DNA of 64,000 nucleotides from Alligator mississippiensis (taxonomy: Eukaryota > Chordata > Crocodylia > Alligatoridae), in NCBI RefSeq assembly GCF_030867095.1, contig NC_081835.1, forward strand, positions 40,283,892 through 40,347,891, in the 5' to 3' direction. The notes under the pieces were generated by a model that saw only the letters and a list, made by a program, of their open reading frames with translations, did not search any database and was not told the origin of the DNA. Below are positions 40,081 through 52,200 of the stretch, piece after piece (the stretch's first letter is position 1; each line of letters starts with the position of its first letter). Position numbers and translations under genes: made by a program.

Positions 40081-41713
40081 TGCCATGGACAATGTACCAG
40101 ATTTTATGAACATGGAGGTTAAGAATGAACAAGAATGGGCTTCAATGAAGTTAAACTTTCATCCAGCTTCAAAAAGGCCTAGCAGAGAGTTCGGAAAAGT
40201 TTTCAAGCAGAACTGAAGATGATAATTAATAGGAATGTAACCCTGCTTATATTCTGCATATTTGGCTATGGTTATATTCTACCATGGTAACCATGGTTTT
40301 TTTCCTCTGCATACCTTTAATTAATATGCATGATTGGAGGTTTGTGGGCTACTTGCACCTATTTCTACTGTTTGTGGGCCTGGTTTTCAGTGTTTGGGCG
40401 TAAAGCATGCAATTGTAAATGGCAGGTGGATCTGATTGTGTCCAAAGGCCCTCCTTTCCCAAATGGTGACGTTTGTATGCATATAAATGTTGTTAATGGA
40501 AAATTACACACAGGTCACTGAGAGGTCAGCACTCACTGTGAGCTGTGCAGAGATCTGCAGTGGGATGACCCTGAGTTCTAGCACAGAGATTCTTTTGGAG
40601 ACGACCAGGGGAGTCTTTGTATAGCAGTCATTCTTCAGATGGCCTTATGGATCATCAGCTGCTCAAAGGAAAACCTCTGTGAGCACAAGTAGTAGGTTTA
40701 GGTATAAGGCTGATACTTAGTGTTGGCACTTGATTTAAGACCCAGACACCTTGTTCTGGGCATACCCCAAACCCTCAGACTGACCGCAACCTTTCCATTT
40801 GATAATATGTGAATTTTATTGATACACAGTGATAGTAGATAAGAATAATACAAACAATTCTATACTTACCAGTTCCAGGGCTCACAGAGTCAAGGTATGT
40901 CTGGCCAGTATGCGAAGTTCACTCTGAGGTTCTCCCTTGAATATCAGATGGCAGCAGCCTGGAGGTCGGAGGCCAAGGCCCAGCCCCCCTCCCCACCACA
41001 GGGGGTGGGTGAGATGGGCTGGTGGTGTGCTCTCTGTCTATGGTGGCCTCAGGTTCCCCTCCCGGGGACCCTTTGTTGCTCTGAATCCCTCCTTTCGTAT
41101 TCTTTCTCTTCTTTGATGACTTCATCTTTAGGCATCGTTGATTGGTCTCTGTGATCATCATATTGTCCATATTCTGTCCTGTCAGCTTATTCCTTTGTTT
41201 CACAAACCCATCACATACACACAACTTAATTTGGGCTGTACCAGTGTCTCCTAATTTGGTCCATCTACAAAAGCCAGAAATCTTAAGGGACCTGCAGTTG
41301 GGCATTGTGACCTAATGCCACCTTATCTCATGTTATGGAACAGTGTGGTACAGGTCTTCAATTTCCCAGCCTATGTGTCTGCTTGCTGCTTGCTTGTGTA
41401 AGACACAGTGGGCCTTGAAGGCACAAGCAGGCTTTTAGACATCAATTAACTCTTGCCATTGCCCTGGACCATTGTTCTAATACATATTTACTTTATCTAC
41501 AAGCCAGCTCCCAAAAGCAAACCTCTAAATACCACTTTCTAGCCATCACTTACCACAGTCAACAAAGTTTAAACCCCTGAGCTTGCTGCTGAGTAGGTCA
41601 GGTTCTAATAGAGCTGCAGTTGTATAGGCAACCTGAAGAGCATGGGAGGAGGAGCAATGGTGACACCTGCTGATGGCAGTCAGAGCAGTAATCCCCAGCA
41701 GCATACTCTAGGC
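40081..41713. other. Spacer, nothing recognised
   Basis: No repeat, gene or RNA was assigned. Open frames are short and unlike known domains. Confidence 0.45.
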
Positions 41714-42098
41714 CAGGAGTCAGCAATGTTTCTGGACTGTGTGACAAAAACCCATGCTACCTGGACTTGGAAGATGTTGGCATGCCAGGGGTGGAGGGTG
41801 GGGAGGCCACAAGGGGCCCAATTCTTGTTGCGACAGCACTGCCCTTGGCCCCTTTCCTGCTGTGTGCCCTGAGGTATGCGTGCAGCCTTGGCCAGCCACA
41901 GAGCCAGGCCAGGGCTCTGGACCCCAGTGCACTGTCTGCAGCCTCTCAGCTGCTTGCCTCATACAGCCTGGCTTCTGGGCAGCCACAGAGTCTAGGCTGC
42001 TCTGTGACTGGCAGCAGCCTGGGTTGGCTGTGGTGTGCTGAGCAAAATCGCCTCATGTACCATGCTCTGGCACATGTGCCGAGGGTTGTCAACCCCTG
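41714..42098 (-). mobile_element. hAT-type family 2 copy, 385 bp, inverted
   Basis: It starts 'caggagtcagcaatg' and ends 'gggttgtcaacccctg'. The flanks are CTCTAGGC (41706-41713) and CTCTAGCA (42099-42106), 6 of 8 identical. Reverse-complemented, its ends match both ends of the 22913-26163 element, so it is an internally deleted copy in the other orientation. Confidence 0.8.
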
Positions 42099-42219
42099 CT
42101 CTAGCAGCTGTTTCCAGATTCAGCTACTACAGTTAGGTTTTTCTTTAAGGTTATATGTTTGCTCCCTTTCCCAACTGTAATAAACCACGTTTTAGCTTAA
42201 CATTTGCTTGTGAATGGGG

Positions 42220-42310
42220 AAGTCCAGCTTCTTCTGGCAGGGGAGGCTGGACTCAGTGATCTCACAAGGTTCCTTCTAGTGGCCCTAATGGCTATGAAAT
42301 CTATGAAGTT
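42220..42310 (+). mobile_element. CR1 3' UTR fragment
   Basis: The order 'gaggctggactcagtgatct', 'caaggttccttctag' and 'gctatgaaatctatga' follows the CR1 3' tail in + orientation. Confidence 0.6.
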
Positions 42311-42774
42311 TGCTTTTTTAAACACTCAGTTAAAAATGTGTTTTGCCAGGTTTCTGAGTGGGGACTCAAGCCTGAATTTAAAAGTCCATGTTAAAGCCCT
42401 GAATTTGATCCCAGCCCTTGTTACTGCCATTCAGTGCCTGCCAGAAGAATTACAGAAACATAATTTGAAAGCTGGATGAATTTATTTTGAAATACAGAGT
42501 GATTTTCCAACTGTGATAGGTATGCATCTGGCTTAGCCTTTGATGGTAGAGAGAGATTATACATTTAGGTCTAATTCATCCCACTACGGGGACTGGGTGG
42601 GTAGGGAAGGGACATAAACCTTTAAAGAAGCAAACTACTACTATTATGGTAAAGGCAGTGAGCTAACACAAAAGATCCAGGGCAGAATTCTATTACCCTG
42701 ATGCTGAACACAAAGTATAGCTTTCATACAAGTCCCATGTAAACAACTAAACTGTAGGAGCAATTCTATTATCT
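42311..42774. other. Spacer, nothing recognised
   Basis: No feature seen. Confidence 0.45.
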
Positions 42775-43885
42775 CCTGGGGATACATACAGCTTTTGACA
42801 CTGTCCCTTACAATATGCTCATTAATCAGCTAAGGAAATACAAACTAGTTGAGAATACTGTAAGGTGGATACAAAACTGGTTGGATCATTATGCTCAATG
42901 AGTAGTTAGCAGTGACTCAATATCTAGTTGAGAGGAGGGATCAAATGGGATTCCCAAGGGGTTTGTTCTGGGTCCAGTATTGTTTGATATCTTCATTAAA
43001 TATTTGGAGCATGCCAGGATTGGGTCCAGGGGGCTGGTGCTGGTCCTCTTGCCCCCCTCATGTCAGGATTGGTCCCACAGAGCTGGCACCACCCCTTCTC
43101 ACCCACTTTGGGCTGGGATGTTTCCAGGAGTCCAGTGCCTCCCCCTCCCAGCTCCTCAGACCAAGATGGGGCCTAGGGCCACCCCTGCCCAGCCCTGTGC
43201 ACTGGGATCAGGTGCTGGATCCAGTACACATGGCCTGAGGTTCCCCATGGATCCCATGATTTGGCAGCAGAGGAGTGGTGCCACTGATATCCTACTGCCG
43301 AATTTTCAGACCTGTGCAGGCCCAGCAGGCCCAATGGCAGTGCTGCGAGCTAGATCAGGCCCCTAGGCTGGAGACTAGGGATTAACATAATTAGCAAATC
43401 TGTGGATGACACCAAGTTGGGTGGAGTTGTAGACACTCTGGAAGACAGAGTGAACTAGAATGACCTGGATAAACTGGAGAAGTGGTCCGCAATCAATCAG
43501 ATGAAATTCAACAAGGGAAAATAAAAGTTTTACACTTGGGACAGAATGATTGCATGAACAAATACAGACTGGGGAATGATTGGCTAGGCTGCAGTACTGC
43601 AGAGAAGGGTCTGGGGAATTACAGTGGACTATAAACTGAATATGAGCCAACAGTGCACTCTGGATGTAAAAAAAGCCAGTAGCATTGTGGGTTATATTAA
43701 AAGAAGTGCTTCTTGCAAATCAAGGGAAGTGATACTTCCACTTTATTCAGCACTGGTGAGACTTCACCTGGAGTACTGTGTCCAGTTTTGAGTCCCACAC
43801 TTCAAGAAGGTTGTGGACAAGTTGGAAAGAGTCCAGCTGAAAATGACAAAAATTGATTAGAGCCCTGGAAAGCATAACTTAGAAT
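42775..43885 (+). mobile_element. CR1 LINE (+), decayed, with an unclassified insertion
   Basis: 42775-43010 reads as CR1 RT ('ttttgacactgtcccttaca', 'gggtccagtattgtttgata'), followed by about 360 bp of foreign GC-rich sequence (43011-43372). CR1 resumes with 'aaatctgtggatgacaccaa' (the xxDD catalytic region) and continues to 43885. The frame is broken in several places. Confidence 0.75.
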
Positions 43886-44153
43886 CATAGAAAATTAGGG
43901 TTGGAAGGACCACAGGAGGTTATTTAGGCCAACCTCCTACTCAAAGCAGGACCACCCCCAATTAGATCATCCCAGCCAAGGCTTTGTCTAGCTGGGTCTT
44001 AAAAACCTCCAAGGATTAAGATTCCACAACCTCTCTGGGTAACCTGTTCCAGTGCTTCACTCCCTTCCTTGTGAGAAAGTTTTTCCTAAAAATTAACCTA
44101 AACTTCCCTTGCTACAACTTAAGACAATTGTGCCTTCTTCTGTCATAAACCAC

Positions 44154-45307
44154 TGTTGAAGTCAAAATGGTTCTGAGTCCATGGTGTCATCACCTAGCTT
44201 CTATATGGCCTCATACACAAGCGTGTCTTAAGTAGGTCAGAAGATAAACCTTCCCTGACCTCTAGACTAAGAGCATGCACAGTAGTATCTGGAAGTCACT
44301 GAAAAATGGTACCCAGTACAAACCTCAGGGCTGTGTGCAGAGCCCTGACATGCTGCGTGCACAACCCACATAAAAGGTTTTTGCTGACAGACATGTGGAG
44401 AAGGCAGAAGAGGGCATGTAGGAGACAGCATGTGTGTGTGTGTATGTGTGTATGTGTGTGTGTGTGAGAGAGAGAGAGGAGAGAGAGGACTAGTGGTTGC
44501 TCGAGGGTGGAAGAGAAGGAAAAGGTGTGGAGTTTGTGTATGGAAGTGGTTCTGTGAATGACTGGTGCAGTGGTGTGTCTTCTGATTGCCTGGTGTTGTT
44601 GCTTGGCCTACAGTGTGTTCTGCAGGACCTGACCAGCAACAGAAAGCACCTCAGTGGAAGCTGTTGAACTGGATACTCAAGCAGAGGTCCACACCAGTAT
44701 TTTTAACTCCAGTATAACTCCATCTTCTACCTCTCGTGATCTGCAGCTGAGGGTTGTTTCAGTTGGTTCCCCAGACTTCTTTCCCTGGGTGTGCCTTGCA
44801 TAGAAGTAGCAGGTCACAACACTCCTGTGTAAGTATTATCCCTCTTCTCAGGACATGAAGGGGTAGGGAACCTGGTTCCTTTAGTGCCAGGTGAAATTCA
44901 CCTAGGTCACTCCTTCCTTCCATGCATACATTCATGTATTCATTAGGATTGTTAAGGTTGTTATTGGGAATTCGCTATTGTTAGGAAGTACATAAGGCTG
45001 TTAGGATTCAGTAGGTTAAGATCTGTTTGCTTGTGTTACCTGTCTTCTCCCCTGTCATTGCTGTTGAAACTTACCTGTGTTTTAATAAACCATTTATTCA
45101 TTTCAGTTCATTTCCCCTTGTCTGTAAGGTTTTTTTAATTAGCCATAGTGCAGGCCAAGTCACCAGGCTAGTAAGGCGGTGATAGATATATCTAGCTAGT
45201 TTGCCAAATGCAGGAAGGGCCAAAAATCACCCCCATTGGACCAAGCTATTAGGTCAGCCATTGATTGATCCATGTTAATCAGATACTAATAAAGTCTGGC
45301 TCCAACA
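44154..45307 (+). mobile_element. Solo LTR, 1154 bp, perfect 4-bp target duplication
   Basis: The ends are 'tgttgaag' and 'ctccaaca' (TGTTG/CAACA inverted). CCAC flanks both sides (44150-44153 and 45308-45311). In + orientation a TATA-like 'cacataaaagg' lies near 44367 and AATAAA near 45083. A TG/GA simple repeat (44430-44485) lies inside. There is no internal retroviral sequence, so this is a recombined solo LTR. The 4-bp duplication fits a gammaretrovirus-type integrase, but the class is not proven. Confidence 0.8.
44430..44485 (+). repeat. (TG)n(AG)n simple repeat
   Basis: A TGTG/TATG run is followed directly by AGAG units. Confidence 0.9.
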
Positions 45308-45872
45308 CCACCATTGAGAACAGTCTAGCTCCATCCTCTTTGAAACCACTCTTCAAGTAATTGAAAGCTGCTATTAAATCCCACCTCAGTCTTCTCTTCT
45401 CCAGGCTATTTCTCCAGGCATTTTTCTCCTCATAAATCATGTGCCCCAGCCCCAAACCATTTTCGTTGCCCTTCACTGGACTCTCTCCAATTTGTCTACA
45501 TCATTTCTGAAGTGGGGGACCCAAAACTGGACACAGTACTCCGGATGTGGCCTCACCAGCGGAGAATAGAGGGAAATAAGCACTTCCCTCAATCTTGCTG
45601 GCAACGCTTCTACTAATGCAGCCCAGTATGCCCTTCTTTGCAAGAAGGGCACACTGTCAGCTCATATGCTGCTTATGGTCCACTGTAACCCACAGGTCCT
45701 TTTCTTCAGAGCAGCTGTTTAGCCAGTTGGTCCCCAGCCTGTATTGATATGCGGGATTGTTCCATCCTAAATGCAGGAATTTGCACTTGTCCTTATTGAA
45801 TCTCATGAGATTTCTTTTGGTCCAATTCTCCAGTGTCAAGGTCTCTCTGAATCCTAGCCCTACCCTCCAAAG

Positions 45873-46793
45873 CAGTAGTCTCCAACCTTTTGAAGTACCA
45901 GATCACTTTTTGAATTAAAGTGCAACCCAGGATCTACTGCATGCCTCCCCTCTCACCCTTCTCAGCAGGTCAGTCTGTCAGGGAGGGAAGAGGAGGGGAG
46001 AGGTGTGCAGATTGAGGCCCCTGCAGTGAGGGAGGGAGTGGGGCAGAGGCAGGGGCAGGGATAAGTGGGGCCTCAGCCCAGCTGGGTGGTGGGAGGATTG
46101 GAGCCCAGGTGGCTCATCCAGGCATGTGGGGGGCTCCTGCTGCTGCACATGCCCCAGCAGAGGCCTGGGGGACATGTATCCCCCCTATCTGTGTGTGGGG
46201 CAGGGGCAGCTGCCACTGCATGCTGGGCTTTGTGCCCTGAGCACAGCTGCAGCTGCTCTGGGACCAGGTGGGCAGGGGGCATGGCTCAGCCCAGTGGCGG
46301 AATGCACTTGGCATCATGCTGCTCCTGAGGCAGCTGCAGCTGGGTTTGGGGCACAAAGCCCAGGGTGCAGCAGCAGTTGCCTCCACCCCACACAGAGATG
46401 TGGGGGGGCACGTGTTCCTTGGGCCTGCACTGGGGTGCGTGCAGTGACGGAAGACCCCTGCATGCCTAGACAAGCCGCCCAGGCTCTGATCCTCCCACCA
46501 CCCAGCTCAGCTGGGGCCCCACCCACCCGGCAGCAGGAGGCTTGGCAGGGTGCGGAGGGGGATTGTCCCACACACCTGGCCTGGTCCCAGTGGCAGGGGG
46601 CACAGCTCAGCCCAGAGGCAGGACATGTGGCATCGTGTCACTCCTGAAGCAACTGCAGCTCTGTATTTCAGTCTGGGGGGGACTGAGTGTGTGCATGCAT
46701 GCGCGTGTGCGCTCAGCCCCCCTAGACTGAGATTGACTGTCAGAGGCTCCGCGATTGATTGGTTGATCACGATCAAGTGGTTGGTGACTACTG
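45873..46793. mobile_element. hAT-type element, 921 bp, perfect 8-bp target duplication
   Basis: It starts 'cagtagtctccaacc' and ends 'ggttggtgactactg', a 15-bp inverted terminus with one mismatch. CTCCAAAG is repeated exactly at 45865-45872 and 46794-46801. The GC-rich interior has duplicated blocks, for example 'gctcagcccag' followed by 'ggcatc' near 46285 and again near 46605. No transposase is present. It is a third terminal type, distinct from families 1 and 2. Confidence 0.92.
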
Positions 46794-46846
46794 CTCCAAA
46801 GTATCTACTACTTACCCCAGCTTGGTGTCTTCTGTAAACTTGCTGA

Positions 46847-47182
46847 GGGAGACAAGATTCTTGGGTAAATCCAATATCTTTTATTAGCCCAGCTAAAATA
46901 GTTGAAAACATTCTTTGCATGCTTTCAGGTACAAACACCCTTCTTCAGGCCTAGGAAGCATCTGCAGTTATTTAATGCTCTTTCTGAATGGAGAGTACAA
47001 AACAGTAGCACAAAACAACTGCAGATGTATCCTTTGCCTGAAGACATACATTTGTACCCAAAAATTTGCAAGGAAGAATTTTTCCACCTATTTTAATTAG
47101 TCTAATAAAAGATATCAGATTTATCTAAAGAATCTTGTCTGCCTGTGTCCTTAGACCAACGTGGCTACAACTAATACCCCTG
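46847..47182 (-). mobile_element. Second, older fold-back retroposon with 11-bp target duplication
   Basis: Flanked by AAACTTGCTGA at 46836-46846 and 47183-47193. The left arm starts 'gagacaagattcttgggtaa' and has 'atatcttttattag'. The right arm, reversed, has the same blocks in the same order. The tail 'agaccaacgtggctacaact' at the right end matches the tail of the 21631 copy. The arms are more diverged than at 21631. Strand given for the tail-bearing end taken as 5'. Confidence 0.82.
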
Positions 47183-48290
47183 AAACTTGCTGATGGTGCA
47201 CTCCATCCCATCTTCCAGGTCAGTGATGAAAATATTGAACAAAACCTGGGGCACTCCACTTGATACCAGCTGACAACTAGACATCAAGCCATTGACTACT
47301 ACCCTCTGAGCCCAGTGATCCAGCCATTTTTAGACCATTCATCCAACCCGTACTTCTTTAGCTTGCTTGTGAGAATGTTGTGGAAGACAGTAGCAAAGTC
47401 TTGCTAAAGTCAAGCTATACCACATCCGTTGGTCTCCCTGCATCTACAGGGCCAGTCATCTCATCATAGAAGGCAATCATTGTTTAGGCATGACTTGTCC
47501 TTGGTGAATCCATGCTGATTTTCCCAATAATCTTGTTTTCCTCCAAGTACTTAGCAATGTATTCCTTGAGGACCTGCTCCATGATTTTTCCAGGGGCTGC
47601 AGTGAGAGGTCTATAATTCCCTGGACCTCCTTCTTCCCTTTATTAAAGATGGGCACTACATTTGCCCTTTTCCAATTGTCTGGGACCTCTCCCAGTTGAC
47701 ATGAGCTTTCAAAGATGATGGCCAGTGTTTCTGCAATCACAACAGCCAACTCCCTCAGCACCCTTAGGTACATCACGTCTGGCCTCATGGACTTGTGCAT
47801 GTCCAGCTTTTCTAAATAGTCCCTAACATGTTCTTTTGCCACTGTCAGCTGCTCACCTCCTCCCCAAACTGCCATTCCAAGACCAGTAGTCTGGGAGCTG
47901 ACCTTGCCTGTGAAGAGCAGGGTTAAAAAGGCATTGAGTACTTCAGCACTTTCTTCAACCTCTGGCACTAAGTTGCCTTCCCCATTTAGTAAGGGACCCA
48001 CACTTCCCTTGATCTTCCTCTTGTTGGTAACATAGCTGTAGAAACCCTTCTTGTTACCCTTCATATCTCTTGCTAGCTGCAACTCCAATTGTGCTTTGGT
48101 CTTCCTGATTTCATCCCTGCATACCCGAGCAATATTCCTATACTCCTCCCCAGTTGTTTGTCCAAGTGTCCACTTCTTGTAAGCTTCTTTTTTGTGTTTT
48201 AGCTCACTGAAGAGTTCCCTGAAAAGCCAAACTCATCTACCAAGACTCATTTGCTAGTCTTCCTGCACATCAGGATTTCATAGATTTCAT

Positions 48291-49214
48291 TGCGTAACAC
48301 TCCCGCTTATCCGACACTTGGATTTTCTTGAGTTCTCAAGTTAGGCCTCCCCTCAACTCTCCTGCCATGACTTTGATGATAACAAAATGAATAGGAGGTG
48401 TTTAGTGTTGTTAATACAGAGGTCCCACTTGGGGTATTCATGAATCCAGAAGCAGTTGATGATGGGGCTCCCCCTCCCCTACACCTCCAGCCACATGCCA
48501 GCCGTCAATGTTGAAACAATGGAATATGATACAGGATTCTGGCCTGATCCTGATTTTGTCTGAGGCAATCCTGACAGTGCTTCCTGGCCTTATCAGGATT
48601 GCTAACTTGCCTCTTGCATTCAAAGGGTTAACCTTTGAGTTAAGCCCCGGTTAAGGATTCAGGTGTGTCCTGGTCCTATCCATTCTTCCAACAAAAAAAA
48701 TAAAGAAAAAACCAAAAAAGAAAGAAATGAAGAGAAGCCTATACCCTGGAGGGTTGCCCTATTATGGCTAATGCCCTTGCTGGACTGCAGGCTCCCAGCT
48801 CCCTAAGGATGCTTGATCAGATGATATAGTGAGGCTTCTCTCCCTTGCCTCAAGTTCACAAAGCCTAGCTAGTGCTGTGCAAATTGATCCCCTGTGGCTC
48901 CAACACCTTGCTGCCTAGGTTTCCCAAATCTGCCTCTGCCTTGGCCATAGCTAGCCTGGAAGCAGACTCTCCTTCCCTCTCCCCGGCAATCCGGGTGTCT
49001 TTTAAGTTCCCCGTGGTGGCACCAGTGGCTGATATCATCAGCCCAGCGCCGCCCAAATCGCTTGACAGATGGCTTTTAAACTGCAGCAGCGGTGCTGTCT
49101 GTCGTCACAGCTCTGCCGCTTCCAGCTGAGAAGGTAAGTCTTCTGTTTTGTTGAGAGCTTGCTCAGCCCATACAGGGTTCCTAGGGTTGCTCATGGGGTC
49201 TTTCAGGCCCCTTT
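48291..49214. other. Spacer between CR1 copies, nothing recognised
   Basis: An A-rich stretch at 48692-48735 could be a retroposon tail, but no element was identified. Confidence 0.45.
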
Positions 49215-52200
49215 CATTACACATAGACATTAGGGCTGGAAGGGACCTCACAAGATCATCAGGTCCTGTCCCATGCCCAAGGGGCAGGAAGTCAGCTGGG
49301 GTCAAATGATCCTAGCAAGATAAGCATCCAAATGTTTCTTGAAAGTGTCCAGAGTAGGTGCTTGCTCCACTTCTGGGGGGAGTCTATTCCAGGCCCCGGA
49401 GACTCGGACAGTAAAAAATTTTTACCTTATGTCCAGCCTAAAATGGTCTTCCAGGAGTTTGTTACTGTTGGACCTTGTCTTCCCTTGGGGTGTCCTGGTG
49501 AACAGACATTCTCTCAGTTCTTGATGCACACCTCTTATGTACTTATAGGCTGCTACTAAGTCACCCCGAGTCAATGCTTTTTCAGGATGAAGAATCCCAT
49601 GGCTCTTAGCCTCTCCTCATAAGGGCTGCTCTCTTGTCCTTTAATCATGTGCATGGCTCTCCTCTGAACCCTCTCAAGCTTCTTCACATCCTTTCTAAAT
49701 TGTGGAGGCCAGAACTGAATACAGTATTTCAGCTGCAGCCTGTTACGTCTCAGCTCTGTTTTCATGGGGAACCCTGACACAGGACGCAATCTGTCTGACT
49801 CACAGAGAATTCCCCCTCCCTTCCCCCCCACCTAAACGAAACTGATTAAGATGCAGTGAGAGACACATCTAAGACCCTCAAGATAAGAGTGACGAGAGTG
49901 AAACAACTGCCCTAGGTCTCATTTGCATCCAAGATGGAACCAGATGACCATTTATTTACATGGGAGATAGAGAACAGAAAGCCTGAAGCAGAGACTGCAG
50001 TGAATTCTGGGATCAGAGAAGCAGGGGAGCACTGCATGATGGGGAATCTGTGCTCCAAATGCTAATCAACCCATGTTTACACACACCCAGCTCAGCATTT
50101 ATCAGACCAGTTCCAATCTGGATTTACAAAGGACCCCCATCATGCTCCATTGGGGGTGAGGACTTGCAGAAGGGAGATATACAGCTCCGTATAGAAACAC
50201 AAGTAACACAAGCAGCACATTGACAGAATTACCAAGACCCTAGAAACGTATCCCTTAAATTAGCACACCCCGAAGTAATGGGCAAATCTGGTAACAAGCC
50301 TCACCAAGGCTGAGTAAAGTGGGAGGATGACTTCCTGGGTCTTGCTTGAGATGCATCAATAGATGCAAGCCAGAGTTTGCTTTGCTGGCTGCAGCATCAC
50401 ATTGGTGGCTCATGTTCTTCTTGTGGTCAATCATAACCCCCAAATCTCTATCAGTCGTGGTGCTAGCAAGCGTAGCACTGCGAAGCCTATAAGTGTGATG
50501 TGGGTTGTTTCTCCCAAGGTGGAGCACCTTGCATGTCTCTGGGCCAAACACCATCCAGTTTTGATCTAACCACCTTGCAAGCCTGTCAAGGTCGACCTGG
50601 ATCACCAGCCTATCCTCTAGGGTGACCACACTTCCCCATAGTTTGGTGTCATCAGCGAACTTAGCCAGTTCGCTTGTGACGCCAGAGTCTAGATCATTTA
50701 TAAATACATTGAAAAGTACAGGTCCAAGAACGGAGTCCTAGGGGACACCACTGGTCACCATGCATTGTGTTGATTCGGTTCCATTGACTATCAGTCTCTG
50801 GGTCCATCCTTGGAGCCAGTTCCCCAGCTATCGGACCGTAAGGTTGTTGAGGCCACAGTTCCACAGTTTTTCCATGAGGACATCATGGGACACCAGGTCA
50901 AAGGCTTTCTTAAAGTCCAAATATATGATATCAACCTCTTCTCCTTTATCCAGGTGATGCATCACCTGGTCATAGAAGGCAATGAGATTGGTCAGGCATG
51001 ACCTACCCACAACAAAGCCATGTTGGCTATTTCTCAGAGTGTTGCCTTCTGCTAGCCTGTTGTTAATGGTTTCCTTGATTATTTTTTCCAAGATTTTTCC
51101 AGGGATTGAGGTCAAACTGATTGGCCTGTAGTTCCCTGGATCTTCCTTTCTCCCTTTCTTGAAGATAGGCATCACACTGGCCCTCTTCCAAGCTTCAGGT
51201 ACTTTGCCTGAGCATCATGAGTTCTTGAATATCCTCACCATTGGCCGTGCTATGATGGCAGACAGTTCCTTTAGCATTCTGGGGTGCATTCCATCTGGGC
51301 CAGCTGATTTGTGAATGTCCAGCCTCTCAAGGTGTTCCCTCACAAGATCCATACCAATGATGGGTGTATGTTCACCCTTTTCCTGGTGATCCTGCATCTT
51401 GTCAGGCAGGGTGATCCCCTTGGGCTGGTGGAAGACCGACACAAAGTAATAGTTAAGGAGACTGGCTTTTTGCTGGGTGTCAGTTATCAGTTGCCCCATT
51501 TGGTTTAACAATGGTCCAATGTTGCCCTTGATTTTTTTCTGACTTTCCATGCATCTGAAGAGGAATTTTTTATTGTCCTTGATTTGTGTAGCAAGTTTGA
51601 GCTCAATTTCAGCCTTGGCTTTTCTAGTTCACTCCCTACAGGTGCAGGCCAATGCAGAATACTCCTCCTTGATGGTGTTTCCCATCTTCCATCCTTTATA
51701 AGCTTCTCTATTAAGACACAGGAGGTCCATGAGTTCCCTATTGAGCCAAGGGGGCCACCCAGCCCTTTTGCTACTTTTTCTATGGGCTGAAATGGACTTC
51801 CCTTGTGCTTCAAGGATTGCATCTTTGAGGAGCAACCACTTGTCATGGACTCCCCTCCCTATCAGATTATGGCTTCTCAGGGCCTCAACTACTAGCCTTC
51901 TGAGATTGTGAAAGTAGGCTTTCCTAAAGTTGAGGACTTCCACATTGCTGACTGACTTGCCAGTTTTGTGGTGGATAGAGAATATGATCAACTCATGGTC
52001 ACTGTCTCCCAGCTTCCCTTCAATTCTCATGTCACTCACTAGATCATCCCCTTTGGCCATTACCAGGTCCAGGAATGCCTTGCCTTTTGTCGGCCCATAG
52101 ACTTCTTGAGACAAATAAAGCTCCTCAATGCATGTGAGGAAGCATTGCAACCAATAGGATTTGCCTGAGTGCTCTACCTATGAGATGTCAGGGTAGTTGA

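Larger units (their letters stand above)
43886..48290 (-). mobile_element. One CR1 LINE (-) broken by three nested insertions
   Basis: The CR1 parts are 43886-44153 (3' UTR), 45308-45872 (RT C-terminus, with 'RNLMRFNKDKCKFLHLG'), 46794-46846, and 47183-48290 (RT N-terminus, with 'LELQL'-type linker and 'KRKIKGSVGPLLNGEGNL'). Edge sequences at each break rejoin into a continuous CR1 once the inserts and their target duplications are removed. The inserts are a solo LTR (44154-45307), a hAT element (45873-46793) and a fold-back retroposon (46847-47182). Confidence 0.82.

Noticed and set aside
43011..43372. Clear hAT element inside the + CR1
   Set aside because: The insertion is evident from the CR1 break, but I could not find inverted ends or a target duplication, so no class is claimed.
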